From positions 1 through 64,000 of the forward strand of contig JARRJC010000026.1 in NCBI GenBank assembly GCA_037379885.1: a DNA stretch of 64,000 nt, in the 5' to 3' direction. Shown here piece by piece: positions 8,095 through 19,353 of the stretch; the first letter of the stretch is position 1; the number at the start of each line of letters is the position of its first letter. The position numbers and the translations under genes were made by a program. Below the pieces are notes generated by a model. That model saw only the letters and a program-made list of their open reading frames with translations, was not told where the DNA came from and made no database searches. This DNA is from Limibacillus sp. GTDB taxonomy: Bacteria > Pseudomonadota > Alphaproteobacteria > Kiloniellales > CECT-8803.

Positions 8095-8160
8095 GTCTTG
8101 GCCGGGCTGCAGGGCAGGCTTCTTTTGACAGGGCGGGCAGGCTTCGCCTATCTAGTCGCC

Positions 8161-10038
8161 ATGACGGATAACCGGACCTTCGATGTAATCGTTGTCGGCG
8201 GCGGCCATGCAGGCTGCGAGGCCGCCGCCGCGGCTGCGCGGTTCGGGGCGCGCACCGCCTTGGCGACCCATAAGCGCGACACCATCGGGGTCATGTCCTG
8301 CAATCCGGCAATCGGCGGTCTCGGGAAGGGCCATCTCGTGCGCGAGATCGACGCGCTGGACGGCCTCATGGGGCGGGCCATCGATCGGTCCGGCATCCAG
8401 TTCCGCCTGCTGAACCGCAGTAAGGGCCCGGCCGTGCGCGGCCCCCGCGCTCAGGCGGACCGGGCGCTCTACCGCCGGGCCGTTCAGGAACTGCTGGAAA
8501 GCCAACAGGACCTTACGATCCTCGAAGGCGCTGTCGGGGACCTGATCGTGGAAGAGGGGCGCTGCCGGGGCGTTCTGCTTGAGGATGGCCGCGTGCTGCG
8601 CGCAGACGCCGTGGTCATCACCACAGGCACATTCCTGCGCGGCATGATCCATAGGGGTGAGGAGCGCACGCCCGCCGGGCGGGTCGGAGAAGCGCCGGCC
8701 CTGGGGCTTTCGGAGCGCTTCGAGAGCCTGGGGTTTGCGCTCGGCCGCCTCAAGACCGGCACGCCGCCGAGGCTCGATGGCCGGACCATTGACTGGCAGG
8801 CATTGGAACGGCAGAAGGGCGACGATCCGCCGGAGCCGTTTTCCACGCTGACCGCCAAGATCACGGTCCCGCAGATCGACTGCCATATCACCTACACGAC
8901 GCCCGAGGCGCACGGCGTTATCGAGGCGAACCTTTCCCGCGCGCCGATCTACAGCGGTCAGATCGAAAGCCAGGGGCCGCGTTACTGCCCCTCCATCGAA
9001 GACAAGGTGGTGCGTTTCGCCGACAAGGCGCGCCATCAGATTTTCCTGGAGCCCGAAGGGCTGGACGACAACACGGTCTATCCCAACGGCATTTCCACCT
9101 CCTTGCCCGCTGAGGTTCAGGACGAGATGTTGCGGCTGATACCGGGCCTTGAAAGGGCGCGGGTTCTGCAGCATGGCTACGCCATCGAGTACGACTACAT
9201 CGACCCGCGCGAACTGACGCCGGCCCTGGAAACCCGCCGTCTCCCGGGACTCTTCCTCGCCGGGCAGATCAACGGAACCACGGGTTATGAGGAAGCGGCG
9301 GCCCAGGGCCTGATGGCTGGACTGAACGCGGCGAGGCTTTCGTCGGGAGCGGAGGCTGTCTCGGTCGAGCGGACCGAGGGCTATATCGGTGTGATGATCG
9401 ACGATCTGGTGACGCGGGGGGTGACGGAGCCTTACCGCATGTTCACCAGCCGCGCCGAATACCGGCTTCGCTTGCGGGCAGATAACGCGGATCAGCGGCT
9501 AACCGACAAAGGAATTGTCTGGGGCTGTGTCGGCGCGGAGCGGCGCGCCGCCTGGGTCGAGAAGAAGGCAGCCTTGGCGGCGGCGCGGGCGCTTGCGGAA
9601 AAGCTCAGCGCCACGCCCAATGAACTGACGAAGGCAGGCTTCTCCATCAATCAAGACGGCCGCCGCCGGAATGTTCTCGACCTGATGGCTCTGCCCGGAA
9701 TAGACAGCGAAAGACTGGCGCGTCTCTGGCCGGAACTGGCCGGTCTGAGCCCGGCTCTACGAGAGCAGCTCGAGATCGACGCGCACTACGCCGGGTATCT
9801 TGCGCGGCAGGAAGCGGACGTCGCGGCCTACCGACGGGACGAGGCGCTCCAACTTCCCGCGGACCTGGACTACGAGGGCATCCCCAGCCTCTCCAACGAG
9901 GTGAAGCAGATCCTGTCGCGCTCGCGGCCCCAAAGCCTGGGCGCGGCGGCGCGCCTGCCGGGCATCACCCCTGCCGCCATCGTCGCCCTGCTGCGCTATG
10001 TGAAGCGCCGCGAGGGCTCGGCCTCCTCGGCGGCCTGA
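8161..10038 (+). CDS. mnmG: tRNA uridine-5-carboxymethylaminomethyl modification enzyme MnmG
   Basis: 625 residues from ATG 8161. The FAD-binding GxGxxG motif appears at once ([12 protein letters not shown]), followed by the family signatures [11 protein letters not shown] and [11 protein letters not shown]-type [11 protein letters not shown], and FTSRAEYRL in the tRNA-binding part. The frame is open to 8098, but family similarity begins at [11 protein letters not shown], so I kept the internal ATG; no strong ribosome site is seen. It is the FAD/NADH partner of MnmE in wobble-uridine modification. The stop is six bases before the rsmG start, and a parS lies in its leader. Confidence 0.96.
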   Translation: MTDNRTFDVIVVGGGHAGCEAAAAAARFGARTALATHKRDTIGVMSCNPAIGGLGKGHLVREIDALDGLMGRAIDRSGIQFRLLNRSKGPAVRGPRAQADRALYRRAVQELLESQQDLTILEGAVGDLIVEEGRCRGVLLEDGRVLRADAVVITTGTFLRGMIHRGEERTPAGRVGEAPALGLSERFESLGFALGRLKTGTPPRLDGRTIDWQALERQKGDDPPEPFSTLTAKITVPQIDCHITYTTPEAHGVIEANLSRAPIYSGQIESQGPRYCPSIEDKVVRFADKARHQIFLEPEGLDDNTVYPNGISTSLPAEVQDEMLRLIPGLERARVLQHGYAIEYDYIDPRELTPALETRRLPGLFLAGQINGTTGYEEAAAQGLMAGLNAARLSSGAEAVSVERTEGYIGVMIDDLVTRGVTEPYRMFTSRAEYRLRLRADNADQRLTDKGIVWGCVGAERRAAWVEKKAALAAARALAEKLSATPNELTKAGFSINQDGRRRNVLDLMALPGIDSERLARLWPELAGLSPALREQLEIDAHYAGYLARQEADVAAYRRDEALQLPADLDYEGIPSLSNEVKQILSRSRPQSLGAAARLPGITPAAIVALLRYVKRREGSASSAA

Positions 10039-10043
10039 CGGCC

Positions 10044-10688
10044 ATGACGGCCCCGCTGTCGCCGGAAGCCTTCGCCGAGCAGCTTTCTGTTTCACGTGAA
10101 ACAATGGAGAAGCTGGAGCGCTACGAAGCGCTGCTCCGGAAATGGAACCGCGCGATCAACCTCGTGGGGAAGGGAACGCTCGCGGACCCCTGGCGGCGGC
10201 ACTTCCTGGACTCCGCTCAACTCCTGTCGCACCTTCCGTCTCCGCCCAAGGACCGGCCGCTACGCCTTGTGGACTTTGGCAGCGGGGCGGGGTTCCCGGG
10301 CCTGGTGCTGGCGATCATGGGCGACGGAGATGTGCATCTCGTCGAGTCCGACCAGCGCAAGGCGGCCTTCCTGCGCGAAGTTTCACGTGAAACAGGGGCC
10401 GAGGTCCATGTTCACGCGGTGAGGATCGAAGAGCTCAAGCCCTTCGCGGCGGACGTGGTGACGGCCCGGGCGCTGGCGCCCCTCACCGACCTCCTGGCCT
10501 ATGCCGAGCCCTTCATGACGGCGGACAGCCTCTGCCTCTTTTTGAAGGGGAAAAGCGCCGAGGAGGAATTGACCCTCGCGGCTCAAGAATGGATGATGAT
10601 CGTAGAACGCCATCCCAGCCTCAGCGACCCTTCCGCGGCGCTGTTGGAGATCCGGGAGCCGCGCCGCATCCACCGCCCAGACCGATAG
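10044..10688 (+). CDS. rsmG: 16S rRNA (guanine-N7)-methyltransferase RsmG
   Basis: 214 residues, normal size. The SAM-binding loop is VDFGSGAGFPGLVL at about residues 74-87, and the N-terminal NLVGKGT region fits the family. The enzyme methylates N7 of G527 (E. coli numbering) in 16S rRNA. Two parS sites lie inside its coding sequence in the same frame, and each is translated as V-S-R-E-T (residues 16-20 and 113-117). It starts six bases after mnmG and ends ten bases before parA, so it is probably part of a long mnmE-parB unit. Confidence 0.95.
   Translation: MTAPLSPEAFAEQLSVSRETMEKLERYEALLRKWNRAINLVGKGTLADPWRRHFLDSAQLLSHLPSPPKDRPLRLVDFGSGAGFPGLVLAIMGDGDVHLVESDQRKAAFLREVSRETGAEVHVHAVRIEELKPFAADVVTARALAPLTDLLAYAEPFMTADSLCLFLKGKSAEEELTLAAQEWMMIVERHPSLSDPSAALLEIREPRRIHRPDR
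10088..10103. promoter_or_regulatory. parS: parS site 2 (inside rsmG)
   Basis: TGTTTCACGTGAAACA, identical to site 1, lies in the 5' part of rsmG and encodes V16-S-R-E-T20. Confidence 0.95.
10379..10394. promoter_or_regulatory. parS: parS site 3 (inside rsmG)
   Basis: AGTTTCACGTGAAACA differs from the other two sites only at its first base. It again encodes V-S-R-E-T in rsmG (residues 113-117). It is the closest of the three to parA. Confidence 0.9.
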
Positions 10689-10698
10689 GGATCAGACA

Positions 10699-11523
10699 GT
10701 GCCCGCCGAGAGTTCCGCAAAGAAGCGCCGCGCCACCGTCATCGCCGTCGCGAACCAGAAGGGCGGGGTGGGCAAGACCACGACAGCCGTCAATCTGGCG
10801 ACCGCGCTTGCCGCCTGTGAGATGCAGGCGCTGATCATCGACCTGGACCCGCAGGGCAACGCCAGCACCGGCCTCGGCATCGACATGAAGGCGCGGGACA
10901 ACGACGTCTACGGCGTCCTGATGGGCGACCTCGACCTGGCGGATGCGATCATCGAGACGGCTGTGCCGAGACTCGCCATTGTTCCCTCCGACACCAATCT
11001 ATCGGGCGCCGAGCTGGAGCTGGTCGGAGCGGAGCGGCGGGCCTACCGGCTGAAGGACGCCTTGGAGACCGCGCGCGGCGACTACGACTACATCCTGATC
11101 GACTGCCCGCCGGCGCTGGGGCTGCTCACGATCAATGCGCTGGCCGCCGCCGATGGGCTTCTGGTCCCGCTGCAAGCCGAGTTCTATGCGCTGGAGGGGC
11201 TCAGCCACCTGATGCAGACGGTGGAGCGGGTGAAGGCGCTCTACAACCCCGAATTGAAGCTTCACGGCATTGCCGTCACCATGTACGACAAGCGCAATAA
11301 CCTCTCGGACCAGGTGGCCGACGATGTTCGCGCCTACTTCGGCGACAAGGTCTTCAAGACGGTAATTCCAAGGAACGTAAGGGTTTCCGAGGCGCCTTCC
11401 TTCGGACTTCCTGCGCTGCTCTATGACTGGCGCTGCCAGGGATCGCAGGCCTATATCAGGCTTGCCGCCGAGATGCTGAAGCGCGACGGGCAGAAGTTCA
11501 AGCTGCCTGAAGCGACGCTATAA
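10699..11523 (+). CDS. parA: Chromosome partitioning ATPase ParA
   Basis: 274 residues from a GTG start. It is a deviant Walker A ATPase: NQKGGVGKTTTAVN near residues 18-31, then IDLDPQGNAS and IDCPPALGLLT. It has no N-terminal DNA-binding domain, as expected of chromosomal (type Ib-like, Soj) ParA. ParA dimers bind DNA nonspecifically and move ParB-parS complexes to the poles. GTG 10699 is used because the next Met is well inside; the gene starts ten bases after rsmG. It is followed 35 bases later by parB. Confidence 0.96.
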   Translation: MPAESSAKKRRATVIAVANQKGGVGKTTTAVNLATALAACEMQALIIDLDPQGNASTGLGIDMKARDNDVYGVLMGDLDLADAIIETAVPRLAIVPSDTNLSGAELELVGAERRAYRLKDALETARGDYDYILIDCPPALGLLTINALAAADGLLVPLQAEFYALEGLSHLMQTVERVKALYNPELKLHGIAVTMYDKRNNLSDQVADDVRAYFGDKVFKTVIPRNVRVSEAPSFGLPALLYDWRCQGSQAYIRLAAEMLKRDGQKFKLPEATL

Positions 11524-11558
11524 CAACCAATAGACGTACCTGAGGGAGTGTGACGGTC

Positions 11559-12506
11559 ATGGCTCAAACACCCAAGAAGCGGGGCCTGGGACGCGGTCTC
11601 GCCGCGCTGTTCGACGAGGGCGCGAGCGAAGCCGCCGCCCCGGAAGCTTCCGCGACGGCCAAGACCGCAGCCAAGGGCAAGAAGACCGCATCGGGCTCCT
11701 CCGCCGCGCCGGCCAAGGCGGAGGTTCCCCGGACCCTTCCGATCGAGCGGATCGAGCCGAGCCCCTACCAGCCGCGCCAGCGCTTCGACAAGGAGGCGCT
11801 GGACGCGCTCGCCGCTTCCATCGCGCAGAACGGGCTCCTGCAGCCGATCCTGGTGCGGCCTCACTCCTCCAAGAAGAACCATTTCGAGATCGTCGCCGGC
11901 GAGCGGCGCTGGCGTGCGGCGCAGAAGGCGCGCCTGCACGAGGTTCCGGTCCTGATCCGCGAGTTCGACAACGCCCAGACGCTCGAGATCGCGATCGTCG
12001 AGAACGTGCAGCGTCAGGACCTCGACCCTCTGGAGGAGGCCGAGGGCTATCAGCGCCTGATCGACGAGTTCGGCAACAGCCAGGAGGCCATCGCCAAGGT
12101 GGTCGGCAAGTCCCGCAGCCACATCGCCAACTCTCTGCGGCTTCTGGGTCTGCCCAAGCAGGTGAAGGAGCTGATCGCCGAGCGCAAGCTGACCGCCGGT
12201 CACGCCCGCGCGCTGATCGGCGCGCCCGACCCGGTGACGCTGGCCAAGCAGGTCGCCGCGCGCGGCCTCTCGGTGCGCGAGGTCGAGCGGCTGTCCCAGA
12301 GCGTCAAGTCGGGCAAGGTCGCCACGAAGATCAAGAAGCAGGTGGAGAAGGACTCCGACACCATCGCCCTGGAAAAGGACCTGGAGGCCGAGCTCGGCGT
12401 GAAGGTGACGATCCACCACCGCGAGGAGGGCGGCAGCCTGACCCTCAGCTACAAGACCCTGGAACAGCTCGACGACCTGATCGCCCGCCTGAGCCGCCCT
12501 TTGTAA
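11559..12506 (+). CDS. parB: ParB/Spo0J chromosome partitioning protein
   Basis: 315 residues from ATG 11559, chosen over a GTG at 11550 because TGAGGGAG at 11541-11548 is well spaced for the ATG and too close for the GTG. The N-terminus is basic (KKRGLGRGLAALFDE), the ParA-stimulating segment. An Ala/Lys-rich linker follows (about residues 20-50). The ParB/CTPase domain holds IEPSPYQPRQRFD and the GERRWRAAQKA motif, and an HTH lies near residue 185 (KSRSHIANSLRLL). The C-terminal dimerisation domain completes the protein. It binds the three parS sites upstream. Confidence 0.96.
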   Translation: MAQTPKKRGLGRGLAALFDEGASEAAAPEASATAKTAAKGKKTASGSSAAPAKAEVPRTLPIERIEPSPYQPRQRFDKEALDALAASIAQNGLLQPILVRPHSSKKNHFEIVAGERRWRAAQKARLHEVPVLIREFDNAQTLEIAIVENVQRQDLDPLEEAEGYQRLIDEFGNSQEAIAKVVGKSRSHIANSLRLLGLPKQVKELIAERKLTAGHARALIGAPDPVTLAKQVAARGLSVREVERLSQSVKSGKVATKIKKQVEKDSDTIALEKDLEAELGVKVTIHHREEGGSLTLSYKTLEQLDDLIARLSRPL

Positions 12507-12521
12507 TCAAGCGCCGGACAG

Positions 12522-12559
12522 AAAAAGGGCCGCGCTCCTTTTGGGAACGCGGCCTTTTT
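12522..12559. terminator. Bidirectional terminator between parB and acnA
   Basis: GGCCGCG (12528-12534) pairs with CGCGGCC (12548-12554), flanked by AAAAA on the left and TTTTT on the right, with an inner TCC/GGA stem. It can end both parB and the converging acnA transcript. Confidence 0.88.
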
Positions 12560-12578
12560 CTTGTTTATTATCAGCGGC

Positions 12579-15323
<2,745 letters not shown>

Positions 15324-15543
15324 GGAACAGGGGCTCCTTAACACTTGCTTGTTTGAAAGCAGGGGCGGCCGCTTCACAACGTCAGCTGATCGCCCAGCAT
15401 TCTTCCCTATGGAAAAGGGAGAGGTCGCCGCGGCGCCGCCATTGCTTCGTTATAAAGTGGCGCGCCGGGGAGCGCCCTCGTACGCGTCGCGCGCAACTAT
15501 AACTGAGTTTCTTTAAGAGTCCAGAGCGCCGGCGGGAAGCGCC

Positions 15544-17598
15544 TCACTGTCCGCCGGGCCGGTCCTCTTCTGGATAGTCGGGCGTGTTCCGCAGCAGGCC
15601 GCCGCCGCCCTGGCTTCCGCTGCTTCCTTCTTCGCCGGACAGCACGCCGCGAAGGGAATTCAGCAGCCCGCCGATGAAATCGTCGCTGCCGCCCGCTACG
15701 GCCTCAGGCGGTGCGCCGACCGGCTCCAGGGGCGTCGAGGCGCCGGGCAGCGGCTTTGCGCTCTCCCCGGCCAGGGCGCGGGCGGAAAAGGCGGCCCAGG
15801 TCTCAGCGGGCAGGCCGCCGCCCGTGACCCTGTCGGTCGGGCTGTTGTCGTCGTTGCCGAACCAGACGCCGGTCACCAACTCGGCGGTGTAGCCGACGAA
15901 CCAGGCGTCCCGGAAGTCCTGACTGGTGCCGGTCTTGCCCGCGGCGGGCCGCTCCAGCCGCGCGGCCTTGCCGGTGCCCCACTCGACCGTCGCGGTCATG
16001 ACGTCCACGATCTTGGCGAGCGGCTGAGCCTCCACCAGCAGGGCGCCCTCGAACTCGGACTGCTGGAACAGGACCCGGCCCGCGGCGTCGCTCACCTTGG
16101 TGATGCCGTAGGGAAAGACGGCCCGGCCCCGGTTCGCCAGAACGGCGTAGGCCGAGGTCATCTGCAACAGCGTGGTCTCGGAGGTTCCCAGCACCACCGA
16201 GGCGTCGCCGCCCTGAATGCCGGTCAGACCCAGGCTCTGCGCCTTCTCCACCACCGTCTTGGTGCCGACCGACTGCCCCAGCTTCACGGCGGCTGTGTTG
16301 ATCGACTGCGCGAAGCCCTGGCGCAGCGTGATCTCGCCCCGGTACTTGCCGTCGTAGTTGGCGGGCGACCACTTGCCAACCGTAACCGGTTCGTCGATCA
16401 CCCTGGAGTCGGGGTGCCAGCCCGCCTCGAAGGCGGCCAGATAGACGAAGGTCTTGAAGGCGCTGCCCGGCTGGCGCTGGGCCTGGGTCGCCCGGTTGAA
16501 CTGGCTTTGACCGTAGTCGCGCCCGCCGACCATGGCGCGCAGCGCCCCGTCCGGGGACAGCGCCACCAGGGCGGCCTGACCGACCTTCATCTCCGCCCCG
16601 CGCTTCAGCGCGGCCTCCAGCTCCTGTTCGGCCAGCCGTTGCAGACGGGGGTCCAGGGTGGTCTGCACGATCAGGTCGCGGTCGGGCCGGCCGAGGAAGG
16701 CCTGAAGCTCCTGCAGCACCCAGTCCGTGAAGTAGCGCGCCCGCGGGCCCGGCACCGCGAGGGCCGGGCTCTTGCTGCGGCGCGCGCTGGCGGCGGTCTC
16801 ATCGGTGATGAAGCCGGCGTCCACCATGGCGGCGAGCACGACCTCGGCGCGCTCCTCCGCTGCGTCGCGGTCGTTGGTGGGGGCAAGGCGGGAGGGCGCC
16901 TTCAAAAGCCCGGCCAGAAGGGCTGCTTCGTAGAGCGTCACCTCGCTCGCGGGTTTCCCGAAGTAGCGCCGGGCGGCGGCGTCCACCCCATAGGTCCCGG
17001 CCCCCAGATAGACCCGGTTCAGGTAGAGCGTCAGGATCTGGTCCTTGCTGAACTTGCGCTCCAGCCAGAAGGCCAGGAGCGCTTCCTGGATCTTGCGCTT
17101 GATGGTGCGCTCGGGCGTCAGGAAGAGGTTCTTGGCGAGCTGTTGGGTAATGGTGGAGCCGCCCTGGACCAGCGCGCCCGCCTGAAGGTTGGTCATCATG
17201 GCGCGGGCGAGGCCGATCAGGTCCATGCCGGGATGGTCGTAGAAGCGCCGGTCCTCGATCGCCAGCACGGCGAGCGGCAGGTGGCGCGGCATCTCGCCAA
17301 CCTGAAGCGCCTCGCCCGTCAGCTCGCCCGAAGAGCCCAGGATGGTGCCGTCGCGCGCCAGAATGGTGATGGAGGGCTGGCGCTCCAGCACCGCCATGCG
17401 CGAGACGTCGGGAAGGTCGTAGGCGTAGTAGGCGATCAGGCCGCCGAGCGCGACCGCGCCCCAGATGCCCAGCACCAGCGTCCAGACCACCAGACGGCGC
17501 AACAGAGACCGCTGCTTCTTGGGAGCGGCCTTCTTGCGCGTCTTGGCCTTGCCGCCTTTCTTCGCGGTCTTGCCCTTCGCCGGTTTTTTCGTCGCCAT
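15544..17598 (-). CDS. Class A penicillin-binding protein (PBP1A type)
   Basis: 684 residues. A very basic Lys/Ala-rich cytoplasmic tail (1-30) is followed by one membrane segment (about 34-56). The glycosyltransferase family 51 domain has EDRRFYDHPG and GGSTITQQLAKNL. The transpeptidase domain carries the catalytic SxxK as PGSAFKTF, an SxN-type motif (SINTA) and KTGTSQDF. The tail is Gly/Ser-rich and disordered. It polymerises and crosslinks peptidoglycan in the periplasm. A 15-bp tandem repeat lies about 44 bases before the start. The acnA promoter region (220 bases) follows its stop. Confidence 0.93.
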   Translation of the reverse strand: MATKKPAKGKTAKKGGKAKTRKKAAPKKQRSLLRRLVVWTLVLGIWGAVALGGLIAYYAYDLPDVSRMAVLERQPSITILARDGTILGSSGELTGEALQVGEMPRHLPLAVLAIEDRRFYDHPGMDLIGLARAMMTNLQAGALVQGGSTITQQLAKNLFLTPERTIKRKIQEALLAFWLERKFSKDQILTLYLNRVYLGAGTYGVDAAARRYFGKPASEVTLYEAALLAGLLKAPSRLAPTNDRDAAEERAEVVLAAMVDAGFITDETAASARRSKSPALAVPGPRARYFTDWVLQELQAFLGRPDRDLIVQTTLDPRLQRLAEQELEAALKRGAEMKVGQAALVALSPDGALRAMVGGRDYGQSQFNRATQAQRQPGSAFKTFVYLAAFEAGWHPDSRVIDEPVTVGKWSPANYDGKYRGEITLRQGFAQSINTAAVKLGQSVGTKTVVEKAQSLGLTGIQGGDASVVLGTSETTLLQMTSAYAVLANRGRAVFPYGITKVSDAAGRVLFQQSEFEGALLVEAQPLAKIVDVMTATVEWGTGKAARLERPAAGKTGTSQDFRDAWFVGYTAELVTGVWFGNDDNSPTDRVTGGGLPAETWAAFSARALAGESAKPLPGASTPLEPVGAPPEAVAGGSDDFIGGLLNSLRGVLSGEEGSSGSQGGGGLLRNTPDYPEEDRPGGQ

Positions 17599-17641
17599 GA
17601 AGAAGCTCTAACCCAAGTGATTCCGCGAAACCAGTGGCGAT

Positions 17642-17684
17642 TCCAAGGCAGGGGAGTCCAAGGCAGGGGAGTCCAAGGCGGGGG
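17642..17684. repeat. 15-bp tandem repeat, nearly three copies
   Basis: The unit TCCAAGGCAGGGGAG is repeated at 17642-17656 and 17657-17671 and partly, with one change, at 17672-17684. It lies between the DUF2238 gene and the class A PBP gene, in the presumed leader of the latter. Confidence 0.9.
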
Positions 17685-17709
17685 CGCCTCTGCCGCTCAC
17701 CCCTGCCGC

Positions 17710-18438
17710 TCAGTCCCGTTCGTTCAGATAGCGGGCGATCTTCACCTCGCCCAAGGGCTCGTCGTACTTGACCCGCAGACTCTCGTGCCATTCCCGCGCG
17801 AAGTCGCGCTGCAAGCGGGCGTTGATCGCAACGGTGATCGCCATGGCCAGGAGCGCGCCGAGGGAGGCGAGCGCCATGTCCTTGTGCGCGTCCCAGACAT
17901 CGCCCTGGGTGCCGAGATAGGCGACGCCCAGGTCGGAGGCGACGAGCTCCACCACGCCCCATTCGAGAAGCTCGAAGATCATGGAGGTGGACATGACGAT
18001 GTCGAGCGGCAGGAAGTAACTCCAGAAGCCGCGCGCATTGGCCATGCGGAAGAAGATCTCGCGCACCGGATAGGCGATCAGAAGGCCGTAGCTGAAGTGA
18101 ACGAAGCGGTCGAAGGAATTGCGCGTCAGTCCCAGGGACTCATCGATGGAAAAGCCGAGGACCGCTTGGCCCCAGGCGTCGTAGGGGACCTGCACGTAGG
18201 TGTAGTGCGCGCCCAGACTGTGCAGGCAGGCATAGAGGAAGATCAGTCCGTAGGAGATGCGCGACAGCGGCAGGCGGCGGTGATTCACCAAGAGCAGCGG
18301 CAGGAAAAGGAAGACCAGCAGGTTCTCCAAGACCCAGTCGTGCCGGTCGTAGGGCGCGATCGCCAAGGCCCCCCAGTAGAGGAGGAAAACTCCCAGCAGG
18401 GTCAGGCAGAAAACTTTATAGCCCCGGCTCTGCGCCAC
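17710..18438 (-). CDS. DUF2238 (YjdF family) membrane protein
   Basis: 242 residues, about six hydrophobic segments starting near residue 10. Family features include HSLGAHYTY, NSFDRFVHFSYG and the acidic FELLEWGVVEL, with WDAHKDMALASLGAL near the C-terminal end, all diagnostic of DUF2238. Conserved His, Asp and Glu residues within the membrane suggest a catalytic or ion-handling role, but the function is unknown. It precedes the class A PBP gene on the same strand, 111 bases away. Confidence 0.88.
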   Translation of the reverse strand: MAQSRGYKVFCLTLLGVFLLYWGALAIAPYDRHDWVLENLLVFLFLPLLLVNHRRLPLSRISYGLIFLYACLHSLGAHYTYVQVPYDAWGQAVLGFSIDESLGLTRNSFDRFVHFSYGLLIAYPVREIFFRMANARGFWSYFLPLDIVMSTSMIFELLEWGVVELVASDLGVAYLGTQGDVWDAHKDMALASLGALLAMAITVAINARLQRDFAREWHESLRVKYDEPLGEVKIARYLNERD

Positions 18439-18510
18439 GCCGCACCCCTTCTCCGCGCTCGACTGTCGGCTGAAGAGTCTAGAGCAGCGTGCCGCGTCGC
18501 GGAAAGCCGC

Positions 18511-19353
18511 TCAATCGATGGCCTTGATCGAGAGCCAGTCGAGCCAGCGGGTCGGGACCAGCCGTTTCAGCGTCCCGAAAACGTGGGTCGGGACCGTCAC
18601 GTAGTAGCGCGCCCTCGGTCTCGGCGACTCCAGGGCGTGGATCAGCTTCTTGACCACTGCTTCCGGCTGCAACTCGAAGGGGGTGGGGACCTCCTCAGCC
18701 GTCAGTCGTGGGATCATCTGCTTTTCGTAGAAGGCCCGGTTGCGTGCGCCCTTCCAGTCGATCCACTTCTCGAAGTGGGGGTAGGAGTTCTGGCGGATCA
18801 GCGTGTCGATGGGGCCGGGCTCGATGAGGCAGACCTCGATCCCGCTGCCGCGCAGCTCCAGGCGCAGGGTGTCGCTGTAGCCCTCGACCGCGAACTTCGT
18901 CGAGTTATAGGCGCCGCGGTACTTCATGGCGGCGAATCCCAGGATGGAAGAATTCTGGACGATGCGTCCCGAACCCTGCTTTAGCATCACCGGCAGGACG
19001 AGGCGGGTCAGCTCGTGCCAGCCGAAGAAGTTCGCCTCGAAGATCGCGCGGAGCGCGCCGCCCGGCAGGTCTTCGATCAGGCCCGGAATGCCATAGGCGC
19101 CGTTGTTGAAGAGCGCGTCGATGCGCCCGCCGCCCTCTTCGAGGGCCTGCTGGAAACCCGCCTTGATGGACGCGCCGTCTTCGTAGTCGAGGGGAAAGGA
19201 GATCAGGCCTTCGTCGCGCAGCCGCTCGCAGTCCGCGGGCTTGCGGCAGGTGGCCAGGACCTTCCAGCCCCGCGCCTTCATGGTGCGTGCGGCCTCCAGC
19301 CCGATGCCCGAGGAACAGCCGGTGATCAAGAGGACGCGGCCGCCGCCCGCCAT
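18511..19353 (-). CDS. Short-chain dehydrogenase/reductase
   Basis: 280 residues. The cofactor motif TGCSSGIG lies near residue 9, NNGAYG follows, and the catalytic YNSTK provides Tyr and Lys. ATG 19353 was chosen because it overlaps the stop of the upstream flavoprotein gene by four bases and places the Rossmann motif at the usual distance. SDRs of this shape reduce carbonyls or oxidise alcohols with NAD(P); the substrate cannot be told. The longer C-terminal part (residues 190-280) is typical of the classical branch acting on lipids or retinol-like molecules. Confidence 0.88.
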   Translation of the reverse strand: MAGGGRVLLITGCSSGIGLEAARTMKARGWKVLATCRKPADCERLRDEGLISFPLDYEDGASIKAGFQQALEEGGGRIDALFNNGAYGIPGLIEDLPGGALRAIFEANFFGWHELTRLVLPVMLKQGSGRIVQNSSILGFAAMKYRGAYNSTKFAVEGYSDTLRLELRGSGIEVCLIEPGPIDTLIRQNSYPHFEKWIDWKGARNRAFYEKQMIPRLTAEEVPTPFELQPEAVVKKLIHALESPRPRARYYVTVPTHVFGTLKRLVPTRWLDWLSIKAID

